A DNA stretch of 6,051 bases, from the NCBI GenBank assembly GCA_031263665.1, contig JAISFJ010000161.1, positions 1 to 6,051 on the forward strand. The letters are read 5' to 3'. The translations under genes and the position numbers were made by a program. Positions 6,051-6,051 of the stretch are shown piece by piece. How positions within the stretch are numbered: the stretch's first letter is position 1; each line of letters starts with the position of its first letter. Below the pieces are notes generated by a model that saw only the letters and a list, made by a program, of their open reading frames with translations, had not been told where the DNA came from and searched no databases. Source of the DNA: Coriobacteriales bacterium. GTDB lineage: Bacteria > Actinomycetota > Coriobacteriia > Coriobacteriales > UBA8131.

Positions 6051-6051
6051 C

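Overview
The window reads as a bacterial chromosome segment of intermediate GC, with all recognisable genes on the minus strand. Gene order on the minus strand is glmU, prs, pth, a flavin-reductase-like gene, birA, then a MATE efflux gene that runs off the left edge. The glmU-prs-pth order, the actinobacterial flavour of the PRPP synthase (for example the GDVHGKT...DDMIDTAG stretch) and the moderate GC fit Actinomycetota, possibly the class Coriobacteriia. That taxonomic placement is inference, not something the sequence proves.

Layout from right to left: 6050-5952 holds what may be the last codons of an upstream gene. 5986-4487 is glmU, 4490-3528 prs, 3525-2773 pth, 2783-2214 the flavin reductase and 2221-1388 birA. 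These five genes overlap or abut at every junction (ATGA overlap glmU/prs, 2-nt gap prs/pth, 11-nt overlap pth/flavin reductase, 8-nt overlap flavin reductase/birA), so they look like one tightly coupled operon. A 221-bp spacer (1387-1167) with an operator-like inverted repeat then precedes the MATE transporter, which probably has its own transcription unit.

Functionally the operon is mostly housekeeping. GlmU makes UDP-GlcNAc for the cell wall, Prs makes PRPP for nucleotides, histidine and tryptophan, Pth recycles peptidyl-tRNA, and BirA attaches biotin to carboxylase subunits. The flavin reductase has no assigned substrate. I see no mobile element, CRISPR array, tRNA or rRNA gene.

The most unusual structure is in the proteins' accessory parts. 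Pth carries a charged C-terminal tail of about 60 residues built partly from 18-bp tandem repeats, and these repeats run up to the ribosome binding site of the next gene. GlmU and BirA carry charged, low-complexity insertions in loops. I do not see a convincing undescribed multi-gene system; the window is largely an ordinary core-gene operon with these decorations.
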